Shown here piece after piece: positions 38,796 to 47,904 of a stretch of DNA of 49,624 bases. The DNA is from Patescibacteria group bacterium. Lineage in GTDB: Bacteria > Patescibacteriota > Minisyncoccia > Phycocordibacterales > UBA918. The translations under genes were made by a program, and so were the position numbers. The stretch is from the NCBI GenBank assembly GCA_019752815.1, contig JAIELQ010000005.1, positions 1 to 49,624 on the forward strand, in the 5' to 3' direction. A model generated the notes under the pieces. It saw only the letters and a list, made by a program, of their open reading frames with translations, did no database searches and was not told where the DNA came from. Numbering within the stretch: position 1 is the first letter of the stretch; the number at the start of each line of letters is the position of its first letter.

Positions 38796-40199
38796 TTATT
38801 TAGTGACGAACGTAAGAGCCATCCCTTTCTGATCAGCCCGTCCCGTTCGGCCGATGCGGTGCACATAATCTTCGTAGGCATTTGGAAGGTCGTAGTTGAT
38901 AACGTGTGAGACGTTGTCTACGTGAATACCGCGGGCTGCCACGTCGGTTGCTACCAGCACTTGTACGCGACCAGTTTTAAAGTTCTGGAGAGCACGTTGA
39001 CGTTGTGGGTGACTCTTGTTTCCGTGAATCGCGTCGGCTTTGATACCAGCACGAGACAGTTCCTGTGAGAGCTTTTCTACACTGTGCTTCATGGCGCCGA
39101 AGATAATCACGCGAGTAAAGTCAGGTTTTTTAAGAAGGGCAGTGAGCGTGTCGAACTTGGTGTGTGGTTCGTAGTACACCACGTCTTGGGTGATACTGCC
39201 GGTAATATCTTTTTTACGAACTGAAACCGTAATTGGGTCATTCATAAATTCATGAATCAAACCTTTTACCGTGTCAGACATTGTGGCAGAGAAGAATAGA
39301 GTTTCGTGTGGGTCTGGCACGTCTTTCAAAATTGCGCGCATGTCATGGATGAATCCCATGTCGAGCATCCGGTCAGCTTCGTCGAGGATGATAGTTGAGA
39401 ATCCGGCAGGTTTAATGTGACCACGGTCAATCAAGTCTTGCACACGTCCTGGAGTACCAATAATGAAATGGTTCTGACGTTTAAGTCCCATGATTTGAGG
39501 ACGGATGTTCATACCACCTACACAAACGGTTGAAAAGATTTTCATCTTCTCAGTTAACTTTTTAAGTTCTTGTTCAACCTGAATTGCAAGTTCGCGCGTT
39601 GGGGCTAGTACTAATGTCTGTCGATTGTATTGCTTGAGGGTTTTGTTGATAGTTGGGATAAGAAACGCAGCTGTTTTTCCTGTACCAGTTTGTGCGAGTC
39701 CTACAACATCACGACCATCCATTATGTGCGGGATGATTTGATCTTGAATCGGTGATGGAATTGTGAGACCCATGTTGGTAATCGTGGTAACAAGCGGTTG
39801 CTCGAGACCAAAGGTTTTGAAGGTGTGAGTGGCCTTGTACACTTCTTCGGTCGCACTCGTATCTACCGGGTTAAGGTTGATGTATTTTGAAACGTCAAAG
39901 GTTTGCATTTTGCGTCCACCACGTCCGCCGCCAGAACGACCACTTGATCCACGACCACTACCACTTGAAAATGGGCGACGGCCTTGGCGTTGTGCCGGGC
40001 TAGAAAAACTACGTGCATGACCATTACCAGAGCGGTCAGTTGATGGAGCTGAGTATGAACGACGAGCGCCACCCGAGGCACTTTCGCCTCGACTAGCGTT
40101 ACTACTAAAACGACGTGCTCCTCCAGCTGCATGTCCACCAGTGCGGGGACGACTAGAAAAAGCGGGTTTCCGACTAGGTCGGCTTGTTGATGAATACAT
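38796..40199 (-). CDS. DEAD-box RNA helicase with N-terminal S/R/G-rich extension
   Basis: AQTGTGKTAAFLIP, LDEADRMLDMGF, FFSATMSD, VATDVAARGIHV, HRIGRTGRA; first about 95 aa S/R/G-rich. Confidence 0.93.
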   Translation of the reverse strand: MYSSTSRPSRKPAFSSRPRTGGHAAGGARRFSSNASRGESASGGARRSYSAPSTDRSGNGHARSFSSPAQRQGRRPFSSGSGRGSSGRSGGGRGGRKMQTFDVSKYINLNPVDTSATEEVYKATHTFKTFGLEQPLVTTITNMGLTIPSPIQDQIIPHIMDGRDVVGLAQTGTGKTAAFLIPTINKTLKQYNRQTLVLAPTRELAIQVEQELKKLTEKMKIFSTVCVGGMNIRPQIMGLKRQNHFIIGTPGRVQDLIDRGHIKPAGFSTIILDEADRMLDMGFIHDMRAILKDVPDPHETLFFSATMSDTVKGLIHEFMNDPITVSVRKKDITGSITQDVVYYEPHTKFDTLTALLKKPDFTRVIIFGAMKHSVEKLSQELSRAGIKADAIHGNKSHPQRQRALQNFKTGRVQVLVATDVAARGIHVDNVSHVINYDLPNAYEDYVHRIGRTGRADQKGMALTFVTK

Positions 40200-40220
40200 A
40201 TATTAGAATAATCTCAGTTA

Positions 40221-40342
40221 GAGACCAAGGTAAACGAGGGCAGTTCTAGGCGTGGAAGTTAATTTTTCTTGAGCCGTACTTTTCGTACGGTGAGAAAAAA
40301 TTAACGCACCACAACAACGAAATGCGCCGTTTACGTTGGTCG
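40221..40342 (-). repeat. Intergenic palindromic element, copy F
   Basis: GACCAAGGTAAACG (40223-40236) vs CGTTTACGTTGGTC (40328-40341), 13/14 paired; GTTAATTTTT...AAAAATTAAC; CCGTAC-TTTTC-GTACGG. Confidence 0.85.
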
Positions 40343-40375
40343 AATGTGCAGGTTATAAACCAATCGAAGGGGTAA

Positions 40376-40416
40376 GGGTGGCAGAGATAGCCACAAAAAA
40401 TCTTCTACTGCCACTC
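40376..40416. other. Hairpin in helicase/alkC intergenic leader
   Basis: GGGTGGCAG (40376-40384) / CTGCCACTC (40408-40416), 9 bp with one G-U. Confidence 0.5.
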
Positions 40417-40510
40417 AAGAGCCCTACACGAGAATCTTAAGGTGTTATGAGAATAACATATAAACGCTTTTGCGTCAAATAATAGACTGCGTGCTACTAT
40501 TTTATGAATC

Positions 40511-41632
40511 ATGAAAGAAAAATTTTCTTTGAAGGATCACTTGTTTAACAAAGACTCGGTTACGTATCTGGCTGACTTATTTGTAGTGGTTGATGCTACT
40601 TTTAACAAAAAAAAGTTTGTGACTGAGGTAATGGGGAAGTTTCCTGAACTTGAACTCAAAGACCGTATTAATTGGATTACCGAAGTGTTGGCCAAGCATC
40701 TCCCAGCTGACCCCGAGGCAGCAATGAAGCTGATTGTAGCTGCATTGCCACCACCACTTGATCCAACTAAAACCGATGATGATTTTGGGAGATTTATTCT
40801 GGCACCATTGGGCGAATATGTGGTGCGACATGGGTGTAGTAAAAAATATCTCAAACAATCACTTGCAACTCTTAAACAAATCACCATGCGGTTTTCGATG
40901 GAGGATGCGATGCGAACGTTTTTAAATAATTTTCCAACAGAAACATTAGCCGAATACGACAAGTGGGTGAGTGATAAAAATTACCATGTGCGTAGATTAG
41001 TGAGTGAAAGTACGCGGCCGAGTTTGCCGTGGTCGCAGAAAATCGGTATTGATTACCAAGTGCCCGTAACGTACCTCGACAAACTGCATGCTGATACAAC
41101 GCGCTACGTGACACGTTCAGTGGCTAATCATGTAAATGACATAAGCAAAAAAGACGGAGAACTAGTGGTGAGAACTCTCAAACGTTGGCACAAGGAACAG
41201 ACGCAAAATCCTCTGGAGCTCGATTGGCTGACGCGACATGCATTGCGCACCTTGGTGAAAAGGGGAGATGTGCAAGCGCTTGGACTCTTGGGATACAGCG
41301 CACACACAGCGCCGGTAGTTTCAAATTTTGCGGTTCCTAAAAAAGTAAGGGCGGGGGATAGACTCCAATTCTCGTTTGATGTTACGTCGAGCATCTCGCA
41401 AAATTTACTCATTGATTACGTGATTGATTTTGTAAAACTAAATGGCGGCACCAAACCTAAAGTATTTAAAATTAAAAAAGTGAGCGCACTACCACAGGCA
41501 ATAATTTCAGTAGAAAAAAATCACCACCTCAAAGCGGATGCCACCACCTTCAAACTTAATGCTGGCACCCACTCACTCACGATTCAAATAAATGGACAGA
41601 AACTAGCAACAGCACAATTCGAAGTAATTTAG
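40511..41632 (+). CDS. AlkC-like DNA alkylation repair protein (HEAT-like repeats plus C-terminal beta domain)
   Basis: NYHVRRLVSESTRPSLPWSQ, repeat-type helices, C-terminal Ig-like segment from about residue 275. Confidence 0.75.
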   Translation: MKEKFSLKDHLFNKDSVTYLADLFVVVDATFNKKKFVTEVMGKFPELELKDRINWITEVLAKHLPADPEAAMKLIVAALPPPLDPTKTDDDFGRFILAPLGEYVVRHGCSKKYLKQSLATLKQITMRFSMEDAMRTFLNNFPTETLAEYDKWVSDKNYHVRRLVSESTRPSLPWSQKIGIDYQVPVTYLDKLHADTTRYVTRSVANHVNDISKKDGELVVRTLKRWHKEQTQNPLELDWLTRHALRTLVKRGDVQALGLLGYSAHTAPVVSNFAVPKKVRAGDRLQFSFDVTSSISQNLLIDYVIDFVKLNGGTKPKVFKIKKVSALPQAIISVEKNHHLKADATTFKLNAGTHSLTIQINGQKLATAQFEVI

Positions 41633-41659
41633 AAATTAAATACAGATCGTGCCTTGTCT

Positions 41660-41983
41660 TTAATTAAGTTCAGAGAAGTCGTAGAAAATTTCTTCGAAAT
41701 CGATGATGTAGCCGCGGTCATTTAGTTTGATACCCTCACGTTTGTAGAGTTTTAACCGTGCGGCTTCGTATTCGGGATTCATCCAAACCTTACCACCGGC
41801 GTAGACGATACGGTGCCAGGGAATGACGTTGGGATTGGGAGCTTTACTTAAAATGCCCGTGATACTGCGCGACGCCATAGACCCGCCACCGGCGGCTTTC
41901 GCTATCGCTCCATAGGTTGTTACGCGACCGGGTGGTATCGAAAGTGCAAGGTCGTATACACGCTGACTGAATTCTCGTGCCAT
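41660..41983 (-). CDS. Alkyltransferase-like (ATL) protein, MGMT family without active Cys
   Basis: IPPGRVTTYGAIAKAAG...NPNVIPWHRIVYAGG; PWHR replaces PCHR. Confidence 0.88.
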   Translation of the reverse strand: MAREFSQRVYDLALSIPPGRVTTYGAIAKAAGGGSMASRSITGILSKAPNPNVIPWHRIVYAGGKVWMNPEYEAARLKLYKREGIKLNDRGYIIDFEEIFYDFSELN

Positions 41984-41985
41984 AG

Positions 41986-42552
41986 TTAATTGGTGTCTGG
42001 GGTCGGTAAGGCACCTAAGAATTCAATTAAGTTTTTAATATGGTCATCGAGACTGATATTAAATCCAATAATGGCATTAGTTATGTGTTCACGACTAATG
42101 CCGGGAGCAAATTTTGGTTCATTAAATTTCTTTTTTATGGAACTGACTTTTATCTCACCCCACGGCACCGGATTAAGTTTTTGGTAGGCGTAAAAAATCC
42201 CACATATTTCATCGCACGCCAAGAGAGCATGCGCGAGAGGAGTTTCTGGTTTTTGAGTGAACCCGTTAAATCCAATAGCGTGGGCTTCAACCGCATGAAT
42301 AAGTGACTCGGGGTAACCCCAGAGCTTGAACCAATCCAGTGATGGCCCGGGGTGGAGATTCGGGTGTAGATCATAATCAATGTCGTGGAGGTAGCCCGTC
42401 AACCACCACAGATGCGTGTCCTCGCCTAATTTTTCCGCATAGCCTTCAACTGCTCGTCCGACCATCTCCGCATGAAATCGTTGGTAAGTGTCGGTGACAT
42501 GTTCAGCGAGTAATGCTCGCGCTTCGTCTTTGGTAGGGAGAATAGTTTTCAT
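41986..42552 (-). CDS. HD-domain hydrolase
   Basis: HLWWLTGYLHDIDYDLHP ... AVEAHAIG ... ACDEICG. Confidence 0.75.
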   Translation of the reverse strand: MKTILPTKDEARALLAEHVTDTYQRFHAEMVGRAVEGYAEKLGEDTHLWWLTGYLHDIDYDLHPNLHPGPSLDWFKLWGYPESLIHAVEAHAIGFNGFTQKPETPLAHALLACDEICGIFYAYQKLNPVPWGEIKVSSIKKKFNEPKFAPGISREHITNAIIGFNISLDDHIKNLIEFLGALPTPDTN

Positions 42553-42595
42553 AATAAAACTAGTATAGCAAAAATTTATTTTAAAACGTAAGGAA

Positions 42596-42642
42596 TGAAA
42601 AAGCGGGCCTAACTCACCAAATTGGAGAGCGGCCCGCGGGGT
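42596..42642 (-). terminator. Terminator of RlpA-like gene
   Basis: GCGGGCC...GGCCCGC stem with TTTTTC tail on minus strand. Confidence 0.65.
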
Positions 42643-42667
42643 ATCCCAGCTTTCAGGGATTGCTATG

Positions 42668-43183
42668 TTATTTTTCTGGCCTCAGAACTTCGTAGGTCAA
42701 TCCTTTAAGGAGACCAATTTCTTCGGCAGGCCGTCCTCCGCCAAGAGTCTCAAGGAGTCCTCTCGACAAATCGGGACGTCTGGTGACGTGTTCTCCGCCT
42801 CGGTCTTGCACCACAGCCAGTTGGCTGATACCCGTTTTTGGGTTCGTGATACGCAAGACTGTTCCCTTGGGTAGGGAATTATAGGCAACAACGGTCACGT
42901 CACACTCGTGATAGAGAGTGCCTGAAGCCATAGGGTTACGGTTGTGATAACGGCTCGCATAGTAGCTGCCGTCAGCTTTGAACGTCTTGATGGTCTCAAA
43001 ACGCTCTGCTTCCAGATACGGGTGACTAGCAAAGAGCTCTTGGCATTGACTGCCTTTTTTGTGTCCTGCAAAATCACGTTCGTATCCTTGCCCGGGAATG
43101 GGCTTCGCTACCGCACTACTGGCCGCCAGTGCTAGACTGATGGCAACGAGAGTGGTGACGAAATTACTTCGAGATTTGAGCAT
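42668..43183 (-). CDS. Secreted RlpA-like double-psi beta-barrel protein
   Basis: Signal peptide; GSYYASRYHNRNPMASGTLYHECDVTVVAYNSLPKGTVLRITNPKTG...VVQDRGG. Confidence 0.75.
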   Translation of the reverse strand: MLKSRSNFVTTLVAISLALAASSAVAKPIPGQGYERDFAGHKKGSQCQELFASHPYLEAERFETIKTFKADGSYYASRYHNRNPMASGTLYHECDVTVVAYNSLPKGTVLRITNPKTGISQLAVVQDRGGEHVTRRPDLSRGLLETLGGGRPAEEIGLLKGLTYEVLRPEK

Positions 43184-43352
43184 TCTGATGCTCCTTCTGC
43201 TGTTTCAGTTGCTTCTTTGGTCTCTGCTACACTCCTCTCCGAACCCTATGACGACTGAAGTGGGTAAATCTTACCAATTTAATAATATGCTTTAAAATAA
43301 GCTTATCTTGTAACTTTAAAGAGATGTTTATTATCTGTGCTAGGCTATAGGT

Positions 43353-44081
43353 ATGAGACTTATTCTATTTATTTTCATTGTGGTAGTTATCCTGGCAATT
43401 GCCTGGTTTACCGGTACCCTCCGTACCCTTAAAACCATTTGGTTAATTGTGGAGGTGCGGCCGTATGAACAAATGGGTTCGGGTGAAAATCCGGCTACGA
43501 TTTTTGTCCTCGGTGATAGTACCGGGTATGGTACTGGGGCAGGTAAGAAACAATATAGTGTGGCGGGGTTGCTGGGGGCGGATTACCCAAACTATAGGCT
43601 AATTAATAATAGTAAAAACGGTCGCACGATTGGCGAGGCCTTGGCGGAAATTAGAACCTTGCCACAAGACCAAAAACACACCTTGTTGTTACTACAAATT
43701 GGCGGAAATGATATTTTACAAAAACGTGATTTAGATGTTGTGCGCTCGGAATTGGCGCAGCTGTATGAAGAAGCCAAAGAGAGAAGTGAACATGTAGTTA
43801 TGATTAGTAGTGGTAACGTGGGGACAGCCGCTGCATTTACCGGTACTAAAAAAGCAGATGAGTATGAGCGTGTGACGCGCCAGTTCCGACAAATGTTTAT
43901 TGAAGTGGCAACCGAGTCTGCGGTGACGTATGTTGATTTATTTCAAGAGCCGGAGGACGACGCGTTTCTCAAAGAACCAAAAAAGTATTTGGCTATCGAT
44001 GGTCTTCATCCAAGCAGAGAAGGGTATGCGTACTGGTATCAGGTGCTCGCTCCAACACTTATAGAGAAGTTACGTAATTAA
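43353..44081 (+). CDS. SGNH/GDSL-type hydrolase
   Basis: FVLGDSTGYGTGA, LLQIGGNDI, DGLHPSREGY. Confidence 0.85.
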   Translation: MRLILFIFIVVVILAIAWFTGTLRTLKTIWLIVEVRPYEQMGSGENPATIFVLGDSTGYGTGAGKKQYSVAGLLGADYPNYRLINNSKNGRTIGEALAEIRTLPQDQKHTLLLLQIGGNDILQKRDLDVVRSELAQLYEEAKERSEHVVMISSGNVGTAAAFTGTKKADEYERVTRQFRQMFIEVATESAVTYVDLFQEPEDDAFLKEPKKYLAIDGLHPSREGYAYWYQVLAPTLIEKLRN

Positions 44082-44767
44082 AACCAAGTAAATATACCCT
44101 GTATTTTTTGGAGCCACGTTACAGGGTCTGAAGTCAAATCGGCCACTTCACAAGTAAGACCGCAACTTTCTGTTGGAGGAGTACCACGTTCAGGGCAGGT
44201 TCCCGAGTATACACAGGAGAGATCAGTAATGCCTGCTACGTAGTCTGCTATTTTAGGATTAGTAGCGTCTCCATAATAGAGTAAAATTCTATCTTCTTCG
44301 GAAAAGATGTATTCGGTTATGTTAGTTACTCGTTCACCGTTTACAATTAGGAGCAAAGTGTCGTTGTTATTTGTGCAGTATTCTGTGGCTGTGTCCAAAG
44401 TGACGCAATCGTTTGTGAGGGTTATGCCTAACGAATGAAAAAAATCTGTAAGTGTCACACCATCAGCGTGGCGATGAATTACTTCATCATTCCCATCATG
44501 AAAATGCAAAGAAGCATGATGGGTGTGTTCAGGTGACGATTGATATTTTTTATCCGTAAAACGAATTCGTTCGTCACCAAGATACATTCTGAAATCACCA
44601 TGTACGTGCACTTCTTCTGTAGAGCCAGAGCCAATGGGGTGTTGATTAGATTCTGTATGTTTAGAAATTAAAAAATGATATCCAATGGTTACTAATAATC
44701 CAGATATGATAAAACCAGTCAACAACAGCAGATAGAATTTTTTAGTTACAGACATGGTTGTTGGCAT
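44078..44767 (-). CDS. Membrane-anchored His/Cys-rich extracytoplasmic protein
   Basis: N-terminal TM; HVHGDFRMYLG, HTHHASLHFHDGNDEVIHRHADGVTL, C-terminal LSCVYSGTCPERGTPPTESC. Confidence 0.65.
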   Translation of the reverse strand: MPTTMSVTKKFYLLLLTGFIISGLLVTIGYHFLISKHTESNQHPIGSGSTEEVHVHGDFRMYLGDERIRFTDKKYQSSPEHTHHASLHFHDGNDEVIHRHADGVTLTDFFHSLGITLTNDCVTLDTATEYCTNNNDTLLLIVNGERVTNITEYIFSEEDRILLYYGDATNPKIADYVAGITDLSCVYSGTCPERGTPPTESCGLTCEVADLTSDPVTWLQKIQGIFTWF

Positions 44768-44768
44768 T

Positions 44769-45665
44769 TCAAAGTGATTGTACACTAAATTGAGGATTGT
44801 GAATAAAAGTTGTGGGAAGAGTAAACTGGGCTACTTTCAGTGAGTTAGTTAGAGCAAATGCTGACATTTTTTCAGCCGTAGCAAGTAACGTTACGGTTGC
44901 AAATACGTCTGCAGTGACAGCGTCAGACGCAATGATAAAACTAGCATCTGAGCATGTTGATGGCTTGCCGGCTGGTTTCGTATCAATAATATGATGGTAC
45001 TTTATTCCATCAGCAGTCCAGGAACGTTTATGAATAGAGCTAGCAGCAAAACCCTCATGCATGATGGTGGTAGTGCCGAGGTAGGTTTGAGGGTCGGTCG
45101 GATGTTCGAGAAATATAGTGATGGGGGTGCCGTAATTGCTCGTGCCATACATATCACCACCACCATTTATTAAAAAATACCGTAATCCAAATTCACTACG
45201 AAGTCTTGTGGCCAGTAGGTCAATCGCTACACCTTTACCATAGCCACCAATATCAATTAATCCATGACTGAGGCTGATACGTTCATCAGATATCCTAAGT
45301 ACCTCATGAGGGTTTGGAATTTCAAATACACTTCCTTTGGGAGTAAAAGAATAGTCCGCATCGTAGCCATGAGCGATGATAGTTTCGCCAACCATGAGGT
45401 TGTGAATACCATCAGTGCGGTCAAAGTATGATATTCCCATTTGTAGAACTCTGACTAAATCTGGTGGGGGGTTATCAATAAATTTTTGATTATTTAGGAT
45501 GCTTATGTATGAATCAGGTTTAAATCGGGAATATGTATGTTCAAATTCAGAGAGCAAAAACTCGAGGTGGGTGTGAACCGTCTCGAGTGTTGCGTGGGGT
45601 ACTTCATCCCAAATTTCTACCAAAAATTCCGTTCCAAGAGCTTTTATTGGAGGGAGTATGGCCAT
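44769..45665 (-). CDS. apbE: FAD:protein FMN transferase (ApbE-like)
   Basis: LIDIGGYGKGVAIDLLATRLRSEFGLRYFLINGGGDMYG and SDAVTADVFATV. Confidence 0.85.
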   Translation of the reverse strand: MAILPPIKALGTEFLVEIWDEVPHATLETVHTHLEFLLSEFEHTYSRFKPDSYISILNNQKFIDNPPPDLVRVLQMGISYFDRTDGIHNLMVGETIIAHGYDADYSFTPKGSVFEIPNPHEVLRISDERISLSHGLIDIGGYGKGVAIDLLATRLRSEFGLRYFLINGGGDMYGTSNYGTPITIFLEHPTDPQTYLGTTTIMHEGFAASSIHKRSWTADGIKYHHIIDTKPAGKPSTCSDASFIIASDAVTADVFATVTLLATAEKMSAFALTNSLKVAQFTLPTTFIHNPQFSVQSL

Positions 45666-45668
45666 GTT

Positions 45669-46208
45669 TTATGATTGAGCTGAAGACTTTATCTGTGTCA
45701 GAGCCTCGTTGTAGGCGTTTGTGGTGAGCGATGCTCCGCCAATGCGTGAAGCTGAAACATCGGTAAGCTTTTTCCCTATAATTTCAGTTTGTAAGGCGGC
45801 GGTAAATTTACTTTGCCAGTTAGTTGATGTTGGATGTGTATCTCCTGAAAATGTTACAGTAGTGGCTGTAATGACATCATTAGTCAGGGTAACTGATGTG
45901 GTGACAGTGTGAACTGAACGACTGGGCGCTATGTAGGTAGTTACTTCAGAGTATGTTCCATTTTGGTACTCCATACTTGAATCAGCTGGTGCTGAAATTG
46001 GAGTTGGCTCAGTTGGCGTAGGTGTCGTAATTTCTGGCTCGCTCACTACAGAAGTAGGGGGAGTTTGTTCTACTGCAGGACTAGATTCCTCAGTACGTGT
46101 TATTGGCGTTACTGGTTCAGCTGTGGAGTCATTGGGGCGGGAGATAACTAAAAAACCGCCTACTCCTAGTATTGCAATGAGTCCAGCGACAATTAAAATC
46201 AAAGGCAT
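45669..46208 (-). CDS. Membrane-anchored FMN-binding domain protein
   Basis: N-terminal TM, Pro/Thr linker, domain ending ISGDTHPTS..-ADVSASRIGGASLTTNAYNEAL-like flavinylation motif (translation: LTDVSASRIGGASLTTNAYNEALTQI). Confidence 0.8.
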   Translation of the reverse strand: MPLILIVAGLIAILGVGGFLVISRPNDSTAEPVTPITRTEESSPAVEQTPPTSVVSEPEITTPTPTEPTPISAPADSSMEYQNGTYSEVTTYIAPSRSVHTVTTSVTLTNDVITATTVTFSGDTHPTSTNWQSKFTAALQTEIIGKKLTDVSASRIGGASLTTNAYNEALTQIKSSAQS

Positions 46209-46306
46209 AAAACGTTACTTATTGTATAAATGAGTTAAGTATAACGTACTAATTCATTTTTTCGAATACTACATATTCTGGTATACTGTGAAGGTAAAAT
46301 ATCTTC

Positions 46307-47836
46307 ATGCGCACACTCGTGTCACCTTACCATCTGATTCATGCCTTCATAGATAAAACGACCATGTATATGTTGGTGCTGTATATGTTGAGTGCGCTTG
46401 CCGCATTCTCATTACTATTTGGAGCACTAGGTCTAGTAGCTTTTAGTGTTGGTAGTCAGCTACTGTCGCTTGTTGTGGTGGTGACAGCAGCATTCGCGTC
46501 AAGTGTGTTGCTGGCATTAATTACTAAAGTTCCCGCCAATCATCATTCGTCAGTGATTACCGGACTGATTATTTTCTTTTTGATTACACCAGGATCAACT
46601 GTTACTGAATATGTAATTTTGGCGGGAACGATAGCATTTGCGATTGCAACAAAATACATTTTTGTATACCGCAAGCAACATATTTTTAATGCTGCCGCGT
46701 TGGCGGTTTTTCTGTTAAGTCTCTCGGGGCTTGGCGCAGCTGCGTGGTGGGTCGCTACCCCATGGCTTTTTATACCACTCGTGATTACGGGGTTGGCAGT
46801 TGTTGTAAAAATCAGACGGCTGGCTATGGTTGGCAGTTTTCTACTCGTCGGTTTTTTGGTTTTTATGCTTGAAGGTTTGTACTACGGTGATGACGTGGTA
46901 GTAGGTACAACCACGTTTTTTCTGTCCTACCCAGCATTATTTTTAGGGTTCTTTATGTTGACGGAACCATTTACCATGCCACCGACGCGCACATCACAAA
47001 TGTGGTATGGAGCATTAGTGGGGTTACTATCAACTACCTCAATATTTAAACCATTGGTAACACTCTCTCCTGAGCTAGCACTCTTAATAGGGAACTTGGC
47101 AGTGTATCCGTTAACGCTAAAACGCAAATTGTATTTAGAAGTAATGGCGGTTGAAACGATTGCGCACAACATCTACGAAATTATTTTTAAAAAGCCGGAT
47201 GGAATGAAGTTTGAAGCGGGGCAATATCTAGAATGGATGGTACCGCACACCAAGGCCGATACTCGTGGTGTTCGTCGGTATTTCACCATTGCGTCATCGC
47301 CAACAGAAGACGTAGTGCGAGTGGCACTTAAAATTCCTGAGGTATCCAGTACATATAAAACCCAACTACGCGCACTTAAAGCGGGAGATGTAGTTATTGC
47401 GAGCCAGCTCGCAGGAGATTTTATTTTACCCAAAGACACTAATCAGAAAATTGGTTTGATTGCTGGCGGTATTGGCGTCACTCCATTTCGTAGTCAGTTA
47501 CAACACATAAATGACAAAGATGAAGTGCGTGATGTAGTGTTGTTTTATGGCAACAACACAATTGCTGAAATTGCCTACGGTGAATTGTTTGCGAAACTAG
47601 GATCAAAAATTGGGTTAAAAACAGTTCATGTGTTAGCTAAAGAATCTGCCTCATCAGACTATGAGACTGGATACTTTTCTGCCGACATTGTGAAGCGACA
47701 TCTATCAGATTATGCAGAACGCGTTTGGTATATTTCCGGCCCACCACCAATGGTGCGTAGTGCCGAATCTGTACTGAGATCACTTGGGGTACTACGAAAG
47801 AATATTAAAAAAGATTTCTTTCCTGGTCTTGCCTAG
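46307..47836 (+). CDS. RnfD/NqrB-like membrane domain fused to ferredoxin-NAD(P)+ reductase-like domain
   Basis: TM half with FFMLTEPFTMPPTRTSQMWYGALVG; C-terminal RRYFTIASSPTED, IGLIAGGIGVTPFRSQL, YISGPPPMV. Confidence 0.82.
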   Translation: MRTLVSPYHLIHAFIDKTTMYMLVLYMLSALAAFSLLFGALGLVAFSVGSQLLSLVVVVTAAFASSVLLALITKVPANHHSSVITGLIIFFLITPGSTVTEYVILAGTIAFAIATKYIFVYRKQHIFNAAALAVFLLSLSGLGAAAWWVATPWLFIPLVITGLAVVVKIRRLAMVGSFLLVGFLVFMLEGLYYGDDVVVGTTTFFLSYPALFLGFFMLTEPFTMPPTRTSQMWYGALVGLLSTTSIFKPLVTLSPELALLIGNLAVYPLTLKRKLYLEVMAVETIAHNIYEIIFKKPDGMKFEAGQYLEWMVPHTKADTRGVRRYFTIASSPTEDVVRVALKIPEVSSTYKTQLRALKAGDVVIASQLAGDFILPKDTNQKIGLIAGGIGVTPFRSQLQHINDKDEVRDVVLFYGNNTIAEIAYGELFAKLGSKIGLKTVHVLAKESASSDYETGYFSADIVKRHLSDYAERVWYISGPPPMVRSAESVLRSLGVLRKNIKKDFFPGLA

Positions 47837-47859
47837 AATACATATAGTTTATGTCAGCA

Positions 47860-47884
47860 AACCCGCCTACATGCGGGTTTGCTT
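47860..47884 (+). terminator. Hairpin between reductase and GPI genes
   Basis: GCAAACCCGC-CTACAT-GCGGGTTTGC, perfect 10-bp stem. Confidence 0.65.
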
Positions 47885-47904
47885 GTGGTACTATTTTAGT
47901 AGGT

